Positions 25,809-36,671 of a DNA stretch of 64,000 nt are shown in pieces. Origin of the DNA: an uncultured Lachnospiraceae bacterium. GTDB lineage: Bacteria; Bacillota; Clostridia; Lachnospirales; Lachnospiraceae. The stretch covers positions 186,001 through 250,000 of the forward strand of contig CAJOGN010000001.1 in assembly GCA_905234245.1 (NCBI GenBank), read 5' to 3'. The notes under the pieces were generated by a model, which worked only from the letters and a program-made list of their open reading frames with translations, had not been told where the DNA came from and ran no database searches. Positions within the stretch are counted from its first letter, which is position 1. The number at the start of each line of letters is the position of its first letter. The position numbers and the translations under genes are program-made.

Positions 25809-28619
25809 TTATAGTAGATCGTCGATATTGAATTCAGAGGATGATTCAATAATGAGATTCATCCGTTCTTCAATTACCTTCTCATCAACTTCGGGTCCGT
25901 TCTCTACTTCAGCAGACTCATTTTTATTTTCTGCATTACTCTCAGGCTGAGGTTGCTCAGCATTCTTCTTAGGAGCTAGTTTACTTAGAACCTTGATGTA
26001 GTCAAGATACTTTTTCTCAATGATTGTGAGAATTGCTCCCATATATTCTCTTGCTACAGTAGTAATGACTGAAGAACTAGTAATCTTATCTTTCGTCTCT
26101 TTATCATTACCTGTATTGGTACCATTCTGCTGGACATTCTGAGTCTCTGCTTCAAATAGAACAGCTTCAGTAACATCATTATTTGCGGTTGTAGTACGAG
26201 ATGCTTGAGCATGAGTCCCAAGAGTATTGATAATATCTTGCTGCTTCTTAGCCGCAGCATCCTTCAGTTTATCAAGCTCATTAGAGATTCTGTTATACAT
26301 ATCCTCATACTGCTCACAGAAGGTAATCATATTAGCAATCTTTGTCTTTGCATCATCACCAGAGTAGGCAGTCAGAGTTGTCTTATCAGTATTACCAAAC
26401 GTCATATACTGACGAATTCTTCCATTCAGTGTAGTTTCATTACCAATCTTATCTGGGATATCCGGGAAGATATACTTCTCAGCACCAGCTCTAGATTTCA
26501 GATCCTGTGGAAGATTGCTTGGATTTAGTGTATTAATCTTATTAGACGCAGAGGAAATTTCTGCAAGAATCTTTTCAGAAGTGGCATTTTCATACTTTGC
26601 AATATTAATTGTAGTATTAGAGGTATCGAGATTATTTAGATCAGCTTTTACAGTCTGTAGCCATCTATTGTTTTTAGCTGTGAGTCCTCTAGACTTATCT
26701 CTGAATTTATCCAGAATATCATTGACCCACTTTTTAAATGTTTCTACTAGACTCTTAGTGACCTTAGTATCAGCTTTCTGAGGAGTGCTCTTCTCCTGAG
26801 CCTCTTTATGCTGAATCTGGGCATCAGTTTGTACAGTAGGAGCAGTACCGTTAGTATCAGCTTCTCCAACGTCTTCTAAGATTGCACCAGTTTCTTTTCT
26901 GATACGAAGCTTGTGATAATCATTTAGCATGGATTCGAATACCACACTCTGATATACGTCAAGCTCTTCATAAGCTTCTCTATAAGACTCTAGATCATAA
27001 TCGAATGGGACGAATTCTTCTGGGTCAGCAGAAGGAATAATGTCTTCATCTTCGACTAGGTCGTTTAGTTCATCGAATCTAGAGAGAAGTTTCTTTGCAA
27101 CAGCTAGTGCGTATTCTCTATAATTCTTCCAAGTCTTTTCAATGATATCTTGATACTCATTGAAAGAGCTGTCATCTAAATCATGATGATTGAATTCTAG
27201 AGAATCCTTTAGCTCTTCAATATATTTATTTACTTTACCAGCATTAGAAGAAATGATGGAAAGGTTTTTCTTGAAGCTGCAAATATCACTAAAGATAGCC
27301 ATGCTTACAGAGCCATCATTATTAATATTTGTATTTTTCTGAGAAGTATAATACTCTACATTATCCAGAGAGATTAGGATATTACTATATCTAGAGACAA
27401 AACTGTCATCCAGATTGGATTTAGCCAATACATCATCCACAATAGCATTTGGATCCTTCATATTTACTTCAAAGATATGAAGGTTATTCATAATATCCAT
27501 GAAGGATTTATTTACTGCTGCATATGGATATGTATCATATGGATATTTGGTAGTATCCACATCATCAGTATAATTTACTCTATAATTATACTTCTTAGAG
27601 ATGATATTAGCCATCTGCATCTTCTTTTTATTGATAGCAGAATCAATATATGGAATTGCAACATTCATATCTCTATTTAGCATAGAAGTCAGAATGGTGC
27701 TATCATCCAGATCATCAATATCGTCGCCCTCAACACTCTCATGTAAAACATTTTCACCATCAGGGAAATAGTTTAAGAAAGTATTGTAGAGATTTGTATA
27801 AGACATCATATTATAGAAATAATACTTAGACTTCCGAATAATCATTGCTGTAAGATAAGCACACAGATTCATGTACTGACGCATAGCATTGTACTTGAAA
27901 TAATTGAGAATACGAGCAACATTTGGAGATACTTTACCATCTGCTACTAGAGTCTCAAGTGTATTCAGAAGTACCTTAATATCGCCATAACTATTATTAA
28001 TTCTACCCTTAGCATTCATAGCAATTACGACGAGTTCTTTCACACTCTGTCTATAACCGCGAATGAAAGGAATAATATTATTTACAATATATGTCTCATC
28101 AATCTTAACAACTGCTGGACTGTCCAGAACCATTAAGTCCTTTACGGTATTAGTATTAAGGGTAGTTTTCACCAGTTGTTTCTTTGTCTTTTCATAAAAT
28201 TCACCAGAGACATACTTCTTACGAATATCAGATTCTTTAAAATCACCACTAATGATTTTCTTCATAGTGGCTTCAAAGTCAAGAGGAACATTTGCTAAAT
28301 ACTCAGGACGTATCTTTTCAATGTTCTCATATGGCTGAACATAAATGCTGATATTCTTGTCATCAATATATACACTATCATGAATCTTTGTAAAGAAATT
28401 ATCTAAAGTCTCTGTATCAGCAGAAGCAGTATTTAAATATGTGATAGTCTTATCAATATATTTACAATACATTTCAGGAGAGACTATAGTTGGAGAAGGT
28501 AGCATAGAACCTTCCATCATAGAAGTTGAAGCCGACTGAAAGTTTTCAATATCAAAACTCATCAGTTCAACTCTATGTTCAAGAATAGATTGATTTAGTA
28601 AATCAATAATCTCATTCAT
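25809..28619 (-). CDS. Large virion-associated protein (936 aa)
   Basis: Long ORF, AGGTGA upstream, in minus virion operon. Confidence 0.8.
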   Translation of the reverse strand: MNEIIDLLNQSILEHRVELMSFDIENFQSASTSMMEGSMLPSPTIVSPEMYCKYIDKTITYLNTASADTETLDNFFTKIHDSVYIDDKNISIYVQPYENIEKIRPEYLANVPLDFEATMKKIISGDFKESDIRKKYVSGEFYEKTKKQLVKTTLNTNTVKDLMVLDSPAVVKIDETYIVNNIIPFIRGYRQSVKELVVIAMNAKGRINNSYGDIKVLLNTLETLVADGKVSPNVARILNYFKYNAMRQYMNLCAYLTAMIIRKSKYYFYNMMSYTNLYNTFLNYFPDGENVLHESVEGDDIDDLDDSTILTSMLNRDMNVAIPYIDSAINKKKMQMANIISKKYNYRVNYTDDVDTTKYPYDTYPYAAVNKSFMDIMNNLHIFEVNMKDPNAIVDDVLAKSNLDDSFVSRYSNILISLDNVEYYTSQKNTNINNDGSVSMAIFSDICSFKKNLSIISSNAGKVNKYIEELKDSLEFNHHDLDDSSFNEYQDIIEKTWKNYREYALAVAKKLLSRFDELNDLVEDEDIIPSADPEEFVPFDYDLESYREAYEELDVYQSVVFESMLNDYHKLRIRKETGAILEDVGEADTNGTAPTVQTDAQIQHKEAQEKSTPQKADTKVTKSLVETFKKWVNDILDKFRDKSRGLTAKNNRWLQTVKADLNNLDTSNTTINIAKYENATSEKILAEISSASNKINTLNPSNLPQDLKSRAGAEKYIFPDIPDKIGNETTLNGRIRQYMTFGNTDKTTLTAYSGDDAKTKIANMITFCEQYEDMYNRISNELDKLKDAAAKKQQDIINTLGTHAQASRTTTANNDVTEAVLFEAETQNVQQNGTNTGNDKETKDKITSSSVITTVAREYMGAILTIIEKKYLDYIKVLSKLAPKKNAEQPQPESNAENKNESAEVENGPEVDEKVIEERMNLIIESSSEFNIDDLL

Positions 28620-28634
28620 ACTGATTCACCTCCA

Positions 28635-29750
28635 TTACGGATTATTTTTATTCTTGTTTTTATTATTCTTTTTAGAATCAGTTACGCTTAAGTATGCATC
28701 TCTTATTTCATCCAGAGTGTACTTGCCAGGCTCTTGTTCATTAACAGCTTTAACAACATCACCTAATTTTACATTAGATCTGTTAAGTCTTTTGAGAACA
28801 GCTTTGACAATACCTTCTGCATAAGCATCCTGTTTATCCTTAGCTTCCTGTTCACGTTTATTATCTAGCTTTTCTTTAACTTTAGCCTGACGCTCATGCT
28901 GACTTTCGTCATCGGCATGAACCAGCTTACCAGCTTTACTGTTAGCAATCTTATTTAGGAATTTAGCAAAAGCAGACTGGTTTGCAGCTCTTCTCTCACA
29001 CTCTTTTGTGGTAACACCAACAACATTACCAAGAGCGTTCATGATAGCTTGGGCTTTGCTAACTTCTTTTTCACCGTAGTTACGATCGACTCTGTCTTTA
29101 AATTCCTCGCAAGTTTTGCTGAGATTCTGAAGAGCCTCCTTAGTACCAGCTGCACCCTTGTTGATAGCTGCACCAGCTTTTAAAAAACCAGCGGCAGTCG
29201 TTGCCACACCAAGAAATGGAGCTGCAGACTTAGTGAACGCGGCACAGCGAGCAGCAACTCTTTCCTTAAAGGTCTGATGGTCAATTGCATTCTTCTCCAG
29301 CATCTGGATAAGACCAGTGATATCTTTTTCAAATGGTGCAATGTCACGCACAGTGAACCATTCTTTATTGATACCCTTGACGATTTGCTCTTGAAGCTCG
29401 GGGTGATCTTTAATCATCTTATTGACAATCTCTTCGTCGGTTCTGATCTGCTTAGCGTTACCGAAGACTTTGTCCATTAGGCTCTTAATAAGACCAGTAA
29501 TTTTAGAGATAATCTTCAGAATAGCATTGCCAATCTTAGCAAGAACACCTTCGCCTTCTTTCTCGAGGAGAACATCATAATCCTCAACATCTTCGAAATA
29601 ATGACGCATCTCGAGGCTATGCTTCTTTATCTCAAAATCCGCGAATTGAGTATTCATGTCGTTCATAGTGGATTCTAAGCAGTTATACATATCATCAAAG
29701 AAACCGAATTCATTGATGTATGCTGCATTCGTAGATACCATTATTATCAT
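28635..29750 (-). CDS. Inner-body/ejection-type virion protein family, member 1
   Basis: N-terminal helical acidic region, then amphipathic helix KIGNAILKIISKITGLIKSLMDKVFG, then Ala/Lys-rich coiled coil. Confidence 0.6.
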   Translation of the reverse strand: MIIMVSTNAAYINEFGFFDDMYNCLESTMNDMNTQFADFEIKKHSLEMRHYFEDVEDYDVLLEKEGEGVLAKIGNAILKIISKITGLIKSLMDKVFGNAKQIRTDEEIVNKMIKDHPELQEQIVKGINKEWFTVRDIAPFEKDITGLIQMLEKNAIDHQTFKERVAARCAAFTKSAAPFLGVATTAAGFLKAGAAINKGAAGTKEALQNLSKTCEEFKDRVDRNYGEKEVSKAQAIMNALGNVVGVTTKECERRAANQSAFAKFLNKIANSKAGKLVHADDESQHERQAKVKEKLDNKREQEAKDKQDAYAEGIVKAVLKRLNRSNVKLGDVVKAVNEQEPGKYTLDEIRDAYLSVTDSKKNNKNKNKNNP

Positions 29751-29845
29751 CCTTTCTTAATTTTACTATAAGAAGAACTTATTATACTAATGTTTTTTCT
29801 AGGAAAATAAAGTGTATGAGAAACTCATACACTTTATTTCTTATT

Positions 29846-30865
29846 TTAATTGGATCCCGTTAAGAAATCCTTTAAATCTTTACCCTCACGTTTTGTCTTC
29901 TTAACTACTTTCTTTGCTTTAGTTTCGAATATTTTTGCTTTAACTGCAGTACCTGCCATATTCTTAGCCATCTTAGCAGCGTTCTTAGGTCCTCCGGCAG
30001 CATCTAATAAAAGTCCAGGATTTTTACGAGCACCCCTAAGGACAGAACCACTATCAACGATAGGCTTAGAAGGATTGTCATAGTTTGTAAAAGACATGAG
30101 ATTAGTTATTTCTTTCTTAATAATGCTCTGTAAGTCCTGTTCTTTTCTATGAAGAACTTTACTTATGAGTCTATGAACTTTACCAGCATTAGCAAGCTTC
30201 TCAATCTTCTTTTCAAACTTAGCTGCTCTATGTTCACCGAGTTCTTTTTGAATAGCTTCCATAGAAATAATCTCTTTCTTAATGGCAGCATTAATAGCTT
30301 TTGCACATGTAGAATTTCTATCAGCAATTTCAAGTGCAGTTTTCATTGTAACAGATAGTGCAGCTCTGGTAGCAACAGAGCTTGCTTCATCACCAATACC
30401 TTTTAACTTTTGTTCCAGGGCATTGACAATTTCTTCGGCAAATTCAGCAGACGGACTTTCTTTCTTGGCTTCAGCTTCAAGTTTCTTTAAAGCTTCATCG
30501 TAAAGTTTTTCATGTTGACGAAAATCCGTAACAGTAACTCTTTTCTTTGCTAATTCAGGATTTTTATTAACTTCATCTACGAATTTATCATATCTCGCTT
30601 TTTCTTCTTTAGACATAAACATCAGCTTGATGCCATCAGAGATTCTTGCAAAAGCTTCCTTCAGCTTATCAATGATAACTTTGAATGCTTTTTGTAGAGA
30701 TGCAATTGCTCCAGCTTTATGTTTTTCATTAGAATTAACTGCATCGATTGGTACTGCCGCTTTATCAGATTCAAGGAATACATCTGCTAGAGGAATATCA
30801 ATAAAAGCATCTATGTGCATCTGAGCTTCTGTTAAATAATATAGAGCTTCATCCATGGGTTTCAA
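29846..30865 (-). CDS. Inner-body/ejection-type virion protein family, member 2
   Basis: Same architecture: KVIIDKLKEAFARISDGIKLMF helix after N-terminal segment. Confidence 0.6.
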   Translation of the reverse strand: MKPMDEALYYLTEAQMHIDAFIDIPLADVFLESDKAAVPIDAVNSNEKHKAGAIASLQKAFKVIIDKLKEAFARISDGIKLMFMSKEEKARYDKFVDEVNKNPELAKKRVTVTDFRQHEKLYDEALKKLEAEAKKESPSAEFAEEIVNALEQKLKGIGDEASSVATRAALSVTMKTALEIADRNSTCAKAINAAIKKEIISMEAIQKELGEHRAAKFEKKIEKLANAGKVHRLISKVLHRKEQDLQSIIKKEITNLMSFTNYDNPSKPIVDSGSVLRGARKNPGLLLDAAGGPKNAAKMAKNMAGTAVKAKIFETKAKKVVKKTKREGKDLKDFLTGSN

Positions 30866-30926
30866 CTCCTTTATTTTAGTATAAGAGATGAGTGAGTGAT
30901 TTTATACACTCACTCATCTCCTGTGT

Positions 30927-32276
30927 TTATAGGTTTTCGAGCTCGGCCATTAATTGGTCAAATGCACTCTCTTTGATATCTTCTACAGGTTTAACAGTAG
31001 TCTGATTGCCCTCTAAACCTTTAGCGGTGTTCATAACATCTTTGAAGATATCAGCAAGGAGCTTGTCGTTGTTTGGCTTACCATCTAATGCAGCATCATC
31101 GGAAGGGCTGGGATCACTCTCACCGACGATCTTCTTATACAGAGTCTCGAAAGAATCTGTAGCACCCTCGGTCTTGCAATTGGTACCACACTCTGTGCCA
31201 CACTCAGGACCGCATTCGGGGCCGCACTCATCTGGGTCATCACCAGGGATAGAAACATCCTGATTCAGACCAAGGTCGTTCATGATAGTAGACCAGGGAT
31301 CATTGGCGACAGCATCGATGGGATCAGTGGGAACACCATCATCGTCACCATCTTCTTTGGCTACACCACTATTCTTCTCAATTTCCTTAACAGCATTATC
31401 GATGGACTTATCATCAGTGGAGCTGCCAGAGGAAGTGAAATCATCAGTGCTCTCCTTAGTCTCGGCACCCTTGGATGCGAAAGACTTAACGGAGCCCTTG
31501 ATGGTGGAACCAATATTGCTCATGCAACGGATGAAGTCAGAAGTCTTTGTTCTGAAGAAGGATGCAATAAGACGACCAAGAGCCTGGATATTACGAGGAT
31601 CTTTAGCCTCTGCAGCCATATCCTTCAGGTCCTTCATATGGGACACGGCTTCTTTCTGGTTCTTCTTCAGCACGCCAGCAGCATCTGCAGTCATGCTCTT
31701 AAGAACATCCAGAGCGGAAGAAATAGTAACAGGAACAGCCTTTGCAACGCCAATGACTTTCTCGTGAGCATCACGGAACCAAGTCTCGACATCGCTAATT
31801 TCGTCCATAGCAATCTCCTGGCCAGCCTTTAGCTTAGCCTTAATTTTAACTAGACGAGAGACCGCTTCATCACAAACCTTGGCCTCATCATTATAGTTCT
31901 CAACCAGAACCTTCTTACGGCCAAGTAGAGGAACCAGCTTAATCTTCTTCTCAATGTTAGAGATAACATCCTTGCTCTTGATATCAGTAGCAATTGCAAT
32001 TACCTTCTCCTGAGTGTCATAGAAGAACTTCTGGATAGCATCAATAATCTTATCGATAGACTTACGAATATTATCTGCCATAGCACTAGCAGCAGCCTCA
32101 TAATAATATGCAAGAGCATCCTCAGTGCCGTTTTCCTGCATAACTTTTAGTTCGGCCTCATGATAGTTAATGGCTAGAGTGCGATCTACTGCCTCAGTAA
32201 AGGAAGTGACACGCATCATCATTGTATCAAAATCGTTTGAAGCTTCGGCTAGATATTTATCCATTAACTCAAACAT
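30927..32276 (-). CDS. Inner-body/ejection-type virion protein family, member 3, with Cys-rich repeat
   Basis: Same architecture: RKSIDKIIDAIQKFFYDTQEKV; contains DECGPECGPECGTECGTNCKTEG. Confidence 0.6.
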   Translation of the reverse strand: MFELMDKYLAEASNDFDTMMMRVTSFTEAVDRTLAINYHEAELKVMQENGTEDALAYYYEAAASAMADNIRKSIDKIIDAIQKFFYDTQEKVIAIATDIKSKDVISNIEKKIKLVPLLGRKKVLVENYNDEAKVCDEAVSRLVKIKAKLKAGQEIAMDEISDVETWFRDAHEKVIGVAKAVPVTISSALDVLKSMTADAAGVLKKNQKEAVSHMKDLKDMAAEAKDPRNIQALGRLIASFFRTKTSDFIRCMSNIGSTIKGSVKSFASKGAETKESTDDFTSSGSSTDDKSIDNAVKEIEKNSGVAKEDGDDDGVPTDPIDAVANDPWSTIMNDLGLNQDVSIPGDDPDECGPECGPECGTECGTNCKTEGATDSFETLYKKIVGESDPSPSDDAALDGKPNNDKLLADIFKDVMNTAKGLEGNQTTVKPVEDIKESAFDQLMAELENL

Positions 32277-32321
32277 TTTATAATCAACTCCTATCCTTAA
32301 GAATAAAGATATTTATATTAA

Positions 32322-33581
32322 TTAAGTGTTTTCCGACTTATTACGCATATTCTGCTTTCTAATTGCCTTAGCCTGAGTAACAGCGCCCTTATCGATTTCT
32401 TTATTGCGGCTAGCAATATTCTTATCGATTAGCTTCTGTTTCTTCTCTAGTCTTTTCAGCTTCTTAGAAAGATCTAAAACAGTTCTATCAAGTTTGGACT
32501 CGATATCGGCAATCTCAGTAGTCAGACGAACATATTCTTTTCTCTCAGAATCTGTCTTCTTATCCCCCAGCTTTGCAAGCTTATCTCTACGTTTTCTCAT
32601 TTGAGTCATTTTACCAAGATGCTTACTGAAGAAACTACCTTTACCATTTTTATTTCGTAGAGCTTCGATTTCTTTTTTAGTGGTAGCAATCTCTCTGTTA
32701 GTCTTATCTCTTTCCTGGTGCAATTGAGGAAGCCGCATGAAGTTAATCTCACGATTCTCTTCGGAATTCTCAATCTTTTCTTCATCTTTACTATCGAGAG
32801 AAGATTTAACAGCAGAGGAGACAGCCTCACCAGCTTTTTTCATACCTCTACGAAGAACACTCTTTTCTTTCCGCTCTTCACGGTTTTTCTTTGCAATATC
32901 TTTATATTCTTGAGTGTTCATTTTAGGAACAGCTTTGATTATTTTATTAGCTTGAGCACCATAAGAACGGAGCTGACCAACAGCTTTCTTTAACCAGGAC
33001 TGTTCCTCAGGATTCAGTTTTCCAGAATCAGTCACTTCTTGTGCTCTTCCAAGAGTTTTGTCAACTTCATCTGTGAACTCCTGTAGATTTTGCATGGTTG
33101 GAGTAATTGCTTTCTTTGCAATAACAGTTACTCCTAAAATTGCTCCAATAGCAGCTAGAGGTTTCATTGCAGATTTGTCACCATTCAGGAACTTGTTAAT
33201 TAGACCATTGGTTTCTTTACCAGCATTCTCAAGTTTCTTCGGATCACAATCTACTTCAAGATTATCAGGGAGATTTTCTTCATCTACTTTTGTACCAGTA
33301 ATAGCTTCTTTAATCTTTTTAAAGAAAGCTCTTACTGCAGAAATCATAGAAGATAGAAGTCCCTTGCTCTTTTCAGCAGTTTTTTCAACCTCTTCTTTAA
33401 ATACAGTATAAATATCATCATATGTGGTAAATTCAGTCATGTATAAACACTCGAGGTCTGCCATTCTCTCAGCATGCTCAAACATGATTTGATCGAACTC
33501 AAGACCTAGTTTAAGGAATTTATTTTCAATGACTGACTCTACCACATCCAGATAGTCAACTTCCATTGAAATAATTTCCAT
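32322..33581 (-). CDS. Inner-body/ejection-type virion protein family, member 4
   Basis: KGLLSSMISAVRAFFKKIKEAITGTK amphipathic helix; coiled-coil basic C-terminus. Confidence 0.6.
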   Translation of the reverse strand: MEIISMEVDYLDVVESVIENKFLKLGLEFDQIMFEHAERMADLECLYMTEFTTYDDIYTVFKEEVEKTAEKSKGLLSSMISAVRAFFKKIKEAITGTKVDEENLPDNLEVDCDPKKLENAGKETNGLINKFLNGDKSAMKPLAAIGAILGVTVIAKKAITPTMQNLQEFTDEVDKTLGRAQEVTDSGKLNPEEQSWLKKAVGQLRSYGAQANKIIKAVPKMNTQEYKDIAKKNREERKEKSVLRRGMKKAGEAVSSAVKSSLDSKDEEKIENSEENREINFMRLPQLHQERDKTNREIATTKKEIEALRNKNGKGSFFSKHLGKMTQMRKRRDKLAKLGDKKTDSERKEYVRLTTEIADIESKLDRTVLDLSKKLKRLEKKQKLIDKNIASRNKEIDKGAVTQAKAIRKQNMRNKSENT

Positions 33582-33596
33582 AGTATCACCCCTTTA

Positions 33597-34871
33597 TCAG
33601 AGATTGTCTACTAATTCAAGAAGCTCAGTCATATCTCCACGAGGGGAAGGATTCATGAAATCTTCAATGTTGAGAGAAGACTCACCAACATATTCAGCAT
33701 CGTCATCCATGGCATGATAATCATACTCATAGAAAACATCCATAGCTAGGATGGGATCATAGCGAGTGGCTTCGTTGAATTTAATGTCACCCTTATGCTG
33801 CTGGACGTATGCCATCAGCGGACCCCACTTCTTAGCTCTATCAGGCATAGCCTTCTTCATATGATTACGAATCTTAGACAGCATGGATAGATCAATTACG
33901 ATATCCTTTGTCTCGATGTCATCATCAATACCGAGATCTTTTCTATACTCGTTAGCATAGTTTCTCAGAGACTCAATTCTCTCATTACTCTCAGTCTTGG
34001 AGAGAACTTCACTCAGCTTCTCTTCACCAGCACTCTTGGCAGCCTCAGGCTTTCCATCTTTGGCCTCACCTTTATCAGAAGCAGCTTTATCATCAGTCTT
34101 GTCTTCTGCCTTGTCTTCAGACTTACCACCGAAGAGCTTGGCTTTAGCTTCATTGATCTTTGCATTCAGTGCCTGAACAGGAGCCTTGATAATAGACATA
34201 ACAGTGGAGAGTTTTCCACTACTATCCTTTTCGCTGATCTTATCACCATCCGCTAGAGACTGGTTCAGGAACTCATTCGTTTCATTGGATACTTCAAGAA
34301 TAGCATCCTTGGCTTCTTTGCGGGACATCTTGGTGGGCTTCAGAACCTTCTCTTTTAGAACGGTAGCAGCAGTAGCAGTTGCAGTAAGTGTGGTTCCCAG
34401 AATTACGAGATTCTTAGTCTGCTCAGACGTATCAACAACACCTTCAGAATTCGTAGGAACGAGGAACTGCTTAATAGCATTACGAGCATCTGCTAAGAAT
34501 TTCTTTGCTGCTGCAGGGCTGAAGGGTAGATCAATGGAATCGTCAGGATTCTCAAGCTCAAGATTTTTGATATCCTTGGATCTGCCAAGAATCTTATTGA
34601 TGATACCCTTGATGAAATTCTTGAATTTCTGCCAAATGCTCTGGGTCTCTTCCATATAGATATCCATTTCACGAGCATACATTGCAGTCAGATCACTTTC
34701 AGTGCACTCATTCACGAAACTATTTACTTCAATATCACTCATGCGAATTTCATGACGCATCTCAGCGATATTAAAAGCATGCTCTAATTTCAGAGCTTCA
34801 CTATCGATCTGTGCAGATTCTTTAGCAATTGCTAATTCATCAGAGTTCATGTATTCATAAAGAAAAGTCAT
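33597..34871 (-). CDS. Inner-body/ejection-type virion protein family, member 5
   Basis: ETQSIWQKFKNFIKGIINKILGRSKD amphipathic helix following N-terminal acidic helical region. Confidence 0.6.
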   Translation of the reverse strand: MTFLYEYMNSDELAIAKESAQIDSEALKLEHAFNIAEMRHEIRMSDIEVNSFVNECTESDLTAMYAREMDIYMEETQSIWQKFKNFIKGIINKILGRSKDIKNLELENPDDSIDLPFSPAAAKKFLADARNAIKQFLVPTNSEGVVDTSEQTKNLVILGTTLTATATAATVLKEKVLKPTKMSRKEAKDAILEVSNETNEFLNQSLADGDKISEKDSSGKLSTVMSIIKAPVQALNAKINEAKAKLFGGKSEDKAEDKTDDKAASDKGEAKDGKPEAAKSAGEEKLSEVLSKTESNERIESLRNYANEYRKDLGIDDDIETKDIVIDLSMLSKIRNHMKKAMPDRAKKWGPLMAYVQQHKGDIKFNEATRYDPILAMDVFYEYDYHAMDDDAEYVGESSLNIEDFMNPSPRGDMTELLELVDNL

Positions 34872-34893
34872 AATTTTCTACCTCGCTTTCTGG

Positions 34894-35604
34894 TCAAAAC
34901 ATCTGATACTCCGGAGTTTCTTTAGGAGGTGTTACAGGAGTTCTACTCTTTAAACTATCTTGAATATCCATATAGCAATTTAAGATAGTTTTCATACAGT
35001 AGTAAATATATTGTCTTACAGATCTTACATACACTGTAACTGCCTTAGAAACCACAGATTTATAAAGCTCGTCAGTTGAATTATATTTATTAACCAAATT
35101 AGAAATATTTGTTTTAAATACATTAAAATCGGAATTCGTATCAATAAGGACTTCAATATTCTTCATAGAAGAATTCAAATCCTCATCAATTGGAGGATTT
35201 TTATCTCCTCCAAAAATAGATAGTATAAACAGTTCATCACGCTCTCTAATTAGAGCAATATTATCAGATAATGTGTTTACGTTTACATTATCCGTATTCT
35301 TTAAGTCTGTCATCCGCAGCATATACTCAGTCATTCCAGCACTGTATTCTAGATACATATGCCTGGACTGTACTACATCAACGGATTTAATTTTATTATA
35401 TGGGTATTTATTTGTCCTGATAGAATAATAGATATTCTTAATCTCGTCTTCTTTTCCAGTGAAAAAATTACGAATAATACCAGAATACGTGTTAAATTCA
35501 CTTGTCACATATTCGGTAAACTTTTCAATTTCTTCATCAGAAAATTTTTTAGCAAAAGAATTGAATGAATTTTCCAATTCTTCTAGTGCAGCTGTAATAT
35601 CCAT
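34894..35604 (-). CDS. Hypothetical virion protein
   Basis: ORF in minus virion operon. Confidence 0.7.
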   Translation of the reverse strand: MDITAALEELENSFNSFAKKFSDEEIEKFTEYVTSEFNTYSGIIRNFFTGKEDEIKNIYYSIRTNKYPYNKIKSVDVVQSRHMYLEYSAGMTEYMLRMTDLKNTDNVNVNTLSDNIALIRERDELFILSIFGGDKNPPIDEDLNSSMKNIEVLIDTNSDFNVFKTNISNLVNKYNSTDELYKSVVSKAVTVYVRSVRQYIYYCMKTILNCYMDIQDSLKSRTPVTPPKETPEYQMF

Positions 35605-35640
35605 TATTTTTTGATGCCTCCTTTCCGATTTTTTAGAAAT

Positions 35641-36648
35641 TTATAAAAGAGTTATTGGAGAATCAGAAATCTCCTTTTTAATATTATCGATTGTCAGAAG
35701 CTTGTTATCACTCTGAAGACTAGCTTTACCACTATCAATAGACTTGATATGAGTTACACGGAGTTTCTCAGATAGACGAGAACACAGATTTTTAATCTTC
35801 TCCTGCTTCATCAGAATAGCAGCTTTCTTCTTCTCATTGAAATCACTATTTGCTTCGATGACAGTCTTATTCATTTCTAAAAAATAGGCTTGCTGTGCAA
35901 GACAATCGGAAACATTAGATTTGAGGTTATAGTAATGATAGACCAATTCACGAGTGATTGGTACAATAGCCAGGGCAACTACAATAATTGCAGTAAGGCC
36001 CACTAGTTCGACACCAGTAAAGTTATTCCTATCATTCTGAAGCATTGCTTCAAGGAACTTACCATACTGCATTGTCTTATTAATCTTATTGAACTTATTT
36101 AGCTGATTAATATAATAGGTATTTGCACGATATTTTGTATTCTTTAATGTAATTTCCATTGTCTTGGAGGTAGGCTTTTTCACATAGTCTACAAACTCAT
36201 ATAGTAGAGTAGAGACTGCCTGAATAATTGTATACACGAATGTGTTATACTCGAGCATTACATACTCATTCTTGAGTCTGAAGCCTTTTTGATAAATAGG
36301 TGCTAAAGTTCTCATATAAGAGATAGAATCCTTGATAATATTCGTATATTCAATCACACTTTCAGATTTAGAATCAGAAGCTAATTTTAGAATATTCTCA
36401 AGAACTTCAATCATATTCGTATATCCGACATATTCAACAATGTTTCCTCGAGACTGAGGAATATTGTCAAAATCAATATGACTCTTTGAAATCACAGAGT
36501 CATATAATTTTTCTAAGTATTTATTTCTTATAGGAGATTCAGCATCCTCTAATACCATTTGAATCTCACGCTGCTCTTTTAAAGATGCGTTTTCAGATTC
36601 TAATAGAACTTGTGTAGCAGAATACATTGGGTCAAAAAAGAAAAACAT
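35641..36648 (-). CDS. Hypothetical virion protein with hydrophobic segment
   Basis: ORF in operon; FTGVELVGLTAIIVVALAIVPITREL putative TM. Confidence 0.7.
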   Translation of the reverse strand: MFFFFDPMYSATQVLLESENASLKEQREIQMVLEDAESPIRNKYLEKLYDSVISKSHIDFDNIPQSRGNIVEYVGYTNMIEVLENILKLASDSKSESVIEYTNIIKDSISYMRTLAPIYQKGFRLKNEYVMLEYNTFVYTIIQAVSTLLYEFVDYVKKPTSKTMEITLKNTKYRANTYYINQLNKFNKINKTMQYGKFLEAMLQNDRNNFTGVELVGLTAIIVVALAIVPITRELVYHYYNLKSNVSDCLAQQAYFLEMNKTVIEANSDFNEKKKAAILMKQEKIKNLCSRLSEKLRVTHIKSIDSGKASLQSDNKLLTIDNIKKEISDSPITLL

Positions 36649-36671
36649 AACTCACAAACCTCCTTTCTTAG

